DNA of 64,000 nucleotides from Bartonella tamiae Th239. GTDB lineage: Bacteria; Pseudomonadota; Alphaproteobacteria; Rhizobiales; Rhizobiaceae. Positions 60,100 to 64,000 of the stretch are shown piece after piece. Location of the stretch: positions 1,433,063-1,497,062 of the forward strand of contig NZ_JH725147.1 of NCBI RefSeq assembly GCF_000278275.1. The letters run 5' to 3'. The notes beneath the pieces were generated by a model, which saw nothing but the letters and a program-made list of their open reading frames with translations, was not told the DNA's origin and did not search any database. The stretch's first letter is position 1; each line of letters starts with the position of its first letter. Both the position numbers and the translations under genes were made by a program.

Positions 60100-62310
60100 T
60101 TATTCGGCATCCATATAGTTTGGAAACCATTTTTCATAGGAATCTATTAGTTCTGATATGGAAAGATTAAAATAATGTTCAACTTGGAAAGAATCACCTT
60201 TGACTTTTCCCATATTTGAATAAGTAATATTATTTTTTTGTGCTTCTTCTTTAAACGTGGACAAATTGTTGGCCTTGATTGCAACAATGTAACGCGACTG
60301 GTCTTCTCCAAACAATTCTGCATGTGGAGGCGTTTTTCCTGATAATTTTATATGTACACCTTTACCTGAGTGAATCACCATATCTGCTAAAGCAAGAGCA
60401 AAACCACCATCCGATAAATCATGACATGCATTCACTAAACCTGATTGAATCAAATGCCGCACAAATACACCATGTTTTTTTTCGAGAGCAAGATCAACAC
60501 AAGGTGCAGTGCCTTCATTTTTATGCAAAATATCTCGTAAATAAACGGATTGCCCAAGATGAGATCCACATGCACCAATCAATATAATTATATCTTCATC
60601 TTGCATTGCATCGATTTTTGCCATTTGGGTCCAATCAGACAACAATCCAACTCCTGCCATTGTTGGAGTTGGTAATATAGCCTCACCATGTGTCTCATTG
60701 TAAAGTGAAACATTACCTGAAACAATCGGAAAATCGAGGTCTTTACAAGCTTCAGCAATGCCTTTAATCGCAAAAACCAGTTGTCCCATAATTTCAGGTT
60801 TTTCAGGATTACCAAAATTAAGATTATCACTAGAAGCAAGAGGAGTAGCACCCGTGGCACAGATGTTGCGCCAACATTCTGCAACGGCTTGTTTGCCTCC
60901 TTCATAGGGATCAGCCTCACAATAGCGCGGTGTCACATCAGAAGAAAAAGCCAATGCTTTATGTGCATGACCATCAACACGAATAACACCAGCATCACCG
61001 CCTGGTTTTACTAAACTATTCCCCTGAATTAGCGTATCATACTGTTCATAAACCCAACGCCGTGAGCTGTTATCAGGGGAATGAAGAATATTTAGTAATG
61101 CTTTTCCAAGATCATCGACCTGCTGTACCTTTTCATTAGATAGATCTTCAAATGTTTTTGGTTCAACCCATGGGCGATCATATTCAGGCGCTTCATCACC
61201 TAAATCCTTAATAGGAAGATTGGCAACTTCTATACCTTGATGAAAGACACGAAACCTTAAATCATCTGTTGTTTTTCCAACTACAGCAAAATCCAAGCCC
61301 CATTTATGAAAAATATCTTCGGCTTTATCCTTTAACTCAGGTTTTAAAACCATCAACATGCGTTCTTGGCTTTCTGAAAGCATCATTTCATAAGCCGACA
61401 TATTATCTTCACGCACGGGAACTTGATCAAGGTTAAGTTCAATACCTAAATCACCTTTTGCTCCCATTTCAACAGCTGAGCAGGTAAGACCAGCTGCGCC
61501 CATATCTTGAATCGCAATGACAGCACCTGAAGCCATTAATTCTAAACAAGCTTCTAAAAGACATTTTTCTGTAAATGGATCACCAACTTGAACAGTAGGA
61601 CGTTTTTCTTCAATCGTATCATCAAATTCTGCAGAGGCCATTGTGGCTCCACCGACACCGTCACGACCTGTTTTCGCTCCTAAATAGACTACAGGAAGGC
61701 CTACACCTTCTGCTTTCGAGTAAAAAATAGCGTCCGTTTTAGCAATTCCAGCTGCAAAAGCATTAACTAAAATATTGCCATTAAATCTTTTATCAAAATT
61801 AACTTCACCACCAACAGTTGGAACCCCAAAAGAGTTTCCATAACCACCAATACCAGAGACAACGCCTGAAACAAGATGTTTCGTGCGAGGATGGTTAGGA
61901 TCACCAAAGCGCAAGGCATTCATTGCAGCAACAGGACGCGCTCCCATCGTAAAAACATCGCGCAAAATACCACCAATACCAGTCGCTGCTCCTTGATAAG
62001 GTTCAATAAAAGACGGATGGTTATGACTTTCCATTTTAAAAACGACGCAATCCCCATCACCTATATCAACAATACCAGCATTTTCACCTGGACCTTGAAT
62101 GACGCATTTTCCTGTTGTTGGAAGCGTTTTTAACCATTTTTTCGACGATTTATAAGAACAATGTTCATTCCACATTGCTGAAAAAATACCGAGTTCTGTA
62201 AATGTCGGTGTACGGCCAACCAACTTTAAAATTCGCTCATATTCATCTTGCTTTAAACCATGAGCGGCAATGATTTCAGGGCTAATCACAATATCATTAT
62301 TTACGCTCAT
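60100..62310 (-). CDS. purL: Phosphoribosylformylglycinamidine synthase subunit II
   Basis: This small-type PurL (736 residues) is the synthetase subunit of the three-part PurLQS enzyme in purine synthesis. Visible: [15 protein letters not shown] near 46-60, [26 protein letters not shown] near 89-114, [16 protein letters not shown], the ATP/metal-binding [18 protein letters not shown], and [15 protein letters not shown] near 644-658. I chose the ATG at 62310 with GGAGAT upstream. The frame opens 5 codons earlier. purQ and purS lie upstream in the same unit. Confidence 0.95.
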   Translation of the reverse strand: MSVNNDIVISPEIIAAHGLKQDEYERILKLVGRTPTFTELGIFSAMWNEHCSYKSSKKWLKTLPTTGKCVIQGPGENAGIVDIGDGDCVVFKMESHNHPSFIEPYQGAATGIGGILRDVFTMGARPVAAMNALRFGDPNHPRTKHLVSGVVSGIGGYGNSFGVPTVGGEVNFDKRFNGNILVNAFAAGIAKTDAIFYSKAEGVGLPVVYLGAKTGRDGVGGATMASAEFDDTIEEKRPTVQVGDPFTEKCLLEACLELMASGAVIAIQDMGAAGLTCSAVEMGAKGDLGIELNLDQVPVREDNMSAYEMMLSESQERMLMVLKPELKDKAEDIFHKWGLDFAVVGKTTDDLRFRVFHQGIEVANLPIKDLGDEAPEYDRPWVEPKTFEDLSNEKVQQVDDLGKALLNILHSPDNSSRRWVYEQYDTLIQGNSLVKPGGDAGVIRVDGHAHKALAFSSDVTPRYCEADPYEGGKQAVAECWRNICATGATPLASSDNLNFGNPEKPEIMGQLVFAIKGIAEACKDLDFPIVSGNVSLYNETHGEAILPTPTMAGVGLLSDWTQMAKIDAMQDEDIIILIGACGSHLGQSVYLRDILHKNEGTAPCVDLALEKKHGVFVRHLIQSGLVNACHDLSDGGFALALADMVIHSGKGVHIKLSGKTPPHAELFGEDQSRYIVAIKANNLSTFKEEAQKNNITYSNMGKVKGDSFQVEHYFNLSISELIDSYEKWFPNYMDAE

Positions 62311-62331
62311 TGATAAAATCTCCATCGAAAT

Positions 62332-62739
62332 TTAAGATTTTGAACATCGATCATCACCTTTAACCCATCGTGTGAGGTCATTTGCAATATTTTTGCCAAG
62401 CGGGCTATGTAACAAAGGACCATAAGAACTGACAACCGTAGGATTTCCTTGTGCTTCAACAACAAGTAAAGGCCGTTGATCAGGATTTTCATAAGGCACT
62501 AAAAGGATACGCGGTCGTCCTGAATATGATTGTAATTCTGGAGCCAAACGGTATGAATGAAAAATATCCTTGTCATTTATGAACCAACATTTATTTGCTG
62601 TGAATGCAATATGCTCCATCGTTGTAAGCGGTGATTTTTGACTTGTTAATTCTATTTGACCAATATCCGATATGTTACAAGCATTTAAAAAAAACACCAA
62701 AAACAAAACAGGAATTACATTTAATCCATAAGTCTTCAC
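62332..62739 (-). CDS. Small lipoprotein of unknown function within the pur operon
   Basis: The 135-residue protein has a lipoprotein signal: a hydrophobic stretch (about 8-20) ending in the lipobox LNAC with Cys 21. The mature part contains two further cysteines (KCWF and DDRC), perhaps a disulfide, and a [29 protein letters not shown] segment. No known domain is recognised. It overlaps the purQ stop by 4 bases and ends 21 bases before purL, so it is co-transcribed with purine genes although its product is an envelope protein. Confidence 0.75.
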   Translation of the reverse strand: MKTYGLNVIPVLFLVFFLNACNISDIGQIELTSQKSPLTTMEHIAFTANKCWFINDKDIFHSYRLAPELQSYSGRPRILLVPYENPDQRPLLVVEAQGNPTVVSSYGPLLHSPLGKNIANDLTRWVKGDDRCSKS

Positions 62740-63404
62740 GCAGCCACCCCTAAAGCGCCAGCAAACAAAGCCCGACCATCTTTTCCGCCATGCGCTGCAT
62801 CAATCAAATTTTCAGGATGAGGCATTAAACCTAGGACATTACCATTTTCATTGGTAATTGCCGCAATATTATTGATAGAACCATTGGGATTGGTTCCTTC
62901 TATATATCGAAAAACAACCTGTCCATTTCCTTCAAGTCGTTTTAAAGTCTCTTCATCAGCAAAATAATTTCCATCATGATGTGCTACTGGACAACGTATA
63001 ATTTGTTTGTGTGTATAACCGCGTGTAAAAGCTGTATGCGCATTGGTGACTTCTAGCTTTATTTCTCGACATACAAATTTTAAAGAAGCATTTCTCATTA
63101 AAGCGCCTTTTAAAACACCTGCCTCTAAAAGAATTTGAAATCCATTACATACGCCCATGACTTTAACGCCTTGTGCCGCTTTTTCTATAACTGCACGAAT
63201 AACAGGCATTCGCGCGGCAATTGCACCACATCGTAAATAATCTCCATAGGAAAAACCACCGGGAATAACAATCAAATCAACATCAGGGATTGTTGTTTCT
63301 GTTTGCCAGATTTGCAATGGCTTAATACCCGTTATTTCATGTAACGCAGTAATCATATCACGATCACGATTGAGTCCAGGTAATTGAATAACGGCTGTTT
63401 TCAT
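62736..63404 (-). CDS. purQ: Phosphoribosylformylglycinamidine synthase subunit I (glutaminase)
   Basis: This class I glutamine amidotransferase supplies ammonia to PurL. The 222 residues include [20 protein letters not shown] near 47-66, the nucleophile in [11 protein letters not shown] (Cys 86) and the His/Glu pair in GLMPHPENL near 200. I chose the ATG at 63404, with AGGTG upstream. A GTG four codons earlier is an alternative. It lies 12 bases after purS. Confidence 0.95.
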   Translation of the reverse strand: MKTAVIQLPGLNRDRDMITALHEITGIKPLQIWQTETTIPDVDLIVIPGGFSYGDYLRCGAIAARMPVIRAVIEKAAQGVKVMGVCNGFQILLEAGVLKGALMRNASLKFVCREIKLEVTNAHTAFTRGYTHKQIIRCPVAHHDGNYFADEETLKRLEGNGQVVFRYIEGTNPNGSINNIAAITNENGNVLGLMPHPENLIDAAHGGKDGRALFAGALGVAA

Positions 63405-63416
63405 GGCAAAATTCAC

Positions 63417-63656
63417 CTAAAGTATATCAATATGATAGTTTTCAATAACTGTATTGGCTAATAATTGTTCACACATCATAGTAAGTTGTTCATGTGCTTT
63501 TTCTTTTGGCATGTCATCTAAAATGATATGAAATACTTTTCCTTGCCTTATCGATTGCACATGTTGAAACGCCAAACTTTGCAAAGCATCGCCGATTGCT
63601 TTTCCTTGTGGATCAAGAACACCATTTTTAAGAGTGACGCTAACTCTTGCTTCCAT
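63417..63656 (-). CDS. purS: Phosphoribosylformylglycinamidine synthase subunit PurS
   Basis: This small structural subunit (79 residues) bridges PurL and PurQ. The family pattern VSVTLKNGVLDPQGKAIGDALQSLAF near 5-30 is clear, with VIENYHIDIL at the end. The ATG at 63656 has an AGGAAA SD 6-7 bases upstream. The frame opens 8 codons before. Confidence 0.95.
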   Translation of the reverse strand: MEARVSVTLKNGVLDPQGKAIGDALQSLAFQHVQSIRQGKVFHIILDDMPKEKAHEQLTMMCEQLLANTVIENYHIDIL

Positions 63657-63700
63657 TTGTTTTTCCTCATTTATAATCATTCGTTAAGCCAAATGTTTTA

Positions 63701-64000
63701 TCACTTTACAAGAACTGGTCCTGATGGACGAGGAGGCTCATTTTCATTCATAATTCCAAGACGACGCGCAACCTCCTGATAAGCTTCAACAAGCCCCCCC
63801 ATATCACGACGAAAACGATCTTTATCCATTTTTTCTTTAGTATGAATATCCCATAAACGAGCAGAATCAGGTGAGATTTCATCCGCAAGAACAATACGCA
63901 TTAAATCACCTTCCCATAAACGACCAAATTCCATTTTAAAATCAACAAGTTGAATACCCACACCTGTAAATAGGCCAGATAAGAAGTCGTTAATACGTAT
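63701..64000 (-). CDS. purC: SAICAR synthase, C-terminal part (5' end outside the window)
   Basis: PurC joins aspartate to CAIR in purine synthesis. The 99 visible residues include [13 protein letters not shown] and [15 protein letters not shown], both diagnostic. The frame stays open to the window edge, so the gene begins beyond base 64000. It is followed by purS after 44 bases on the same strand, giving the order purC-purS-purQ-lipoprotein-purL. Confidence 0.95.
   Translation of the reverse strand: MRINDFLSGLFTGVGIQLVDFKMEFGRLWEGDLMRIVLADEISPDSARLWDIHTKEKMDKDRFRRDMGGLVEAYQEVARRLGIMNENEPPRPSGPVLVK

Overview
The window is AT-rich alphaproteobacterial chromosome from the order Hyphomicrobiales. 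Its content and order point to a Bartonella or close relative: an IalB-family invasion gene, a type 2 prolyl-tRNA synthetase next to lolC-lolD, the accB-accC-aat block, the pyrB-pyrC'-plsY-dprA-topA-rnr-nudix block, and AT-rich spacers that hold decayed genes. The placement is inferred from protein recognition and synteny. No database search was run. It reads as ordinary chromosome: one tRNA gene, one dead insertion sequence, no rRNA, no CRISPR array and no intact mobile element.

Layout. Positions 1-8.7 kb (+): the 3' end of nuoM, then nuoN, birA, rnj, proS, lolC and lolD. 8.7-9.8 kb (-): azlD and azlC. 9.9-13.7 kb (+): sdhE and mfd behind a good sigma-70-like promoter. 13.7-16.2 kb (-): an FrnE-type DsbA protein and an orphan family-5 solute-binding protein. 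16.6-18.3 kb: an ialB-type gene with a strong terminator, a decayed IS1595-family transposase, and tRNA-Thr(TGT). 18.4-23.5 kb (-): aat, accC, accB, a periplasmic DsbA-like protein and a BepA-like M48 protease. 23.6-24.5 kb: an aminotransferase pseudogene. 24.6-32.5 kb: dusA, a membrane aspartic protease, cobS, cobT, a 47-residue basic protein, an Lrp regulator, a decayed uracil-DNA glycosylase, a nuclease, mobB, mobA and rpmG. 32.5-43.8 kb (mostly -): an MFS transporter, nudix, rnr, topA, dprA, plsY, a metal-site-less dihydroorotase homologue, and pyrB. 43.9-52.6 kb: an AidB-like acyl-CoA dehydrogenase homologue, ruvX, a UPF0173 hydrolase, gatC, gatA, gloA, a two-domain cold-shock protein, a DUF192 protein, an alpha/beta hydrolase, cysE and a DUF3126 protein. 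52.6-64 kb: radC, map, trmJ, murI, rpsD, ttcA, a Bcr/CflA transporter, grxD, bolA, purL, a lipoprotein, purQ, purS and the 3' end of purC.

Most genes are housekeeping: respiration, fatty-acid initiation, pyrimidine and purine synthesis, tRNA charging and modification, RNA decay, DNA topology and repair, and envelope lipoprotein traffic. Accessory signal sits in the spacers. Three genes are decaying (IS1595 transposase, aminotransferase, uracil-DNA glycosylase). Three small genes were read by eye (rpmG and two small proteins of unknown function). One compact minus-strand unit near 5.0 kb combines nested inverted repeats, a possible 31-codon ORF and a near-perfect terminator.

I do not see a convincing new multi-gene system. 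The best candidates for something undescribed are the 4987-5129 RNA or leader unit, the AidB homologue whose flavin motifs have been replaced, and the two small proteins at 28416 and 39512. Start codons were moved inward from the longest frame wherever a Shine-Dalgarno-like (SD) sequence or the family's usual N-terminus favoured it. Each case is noted.
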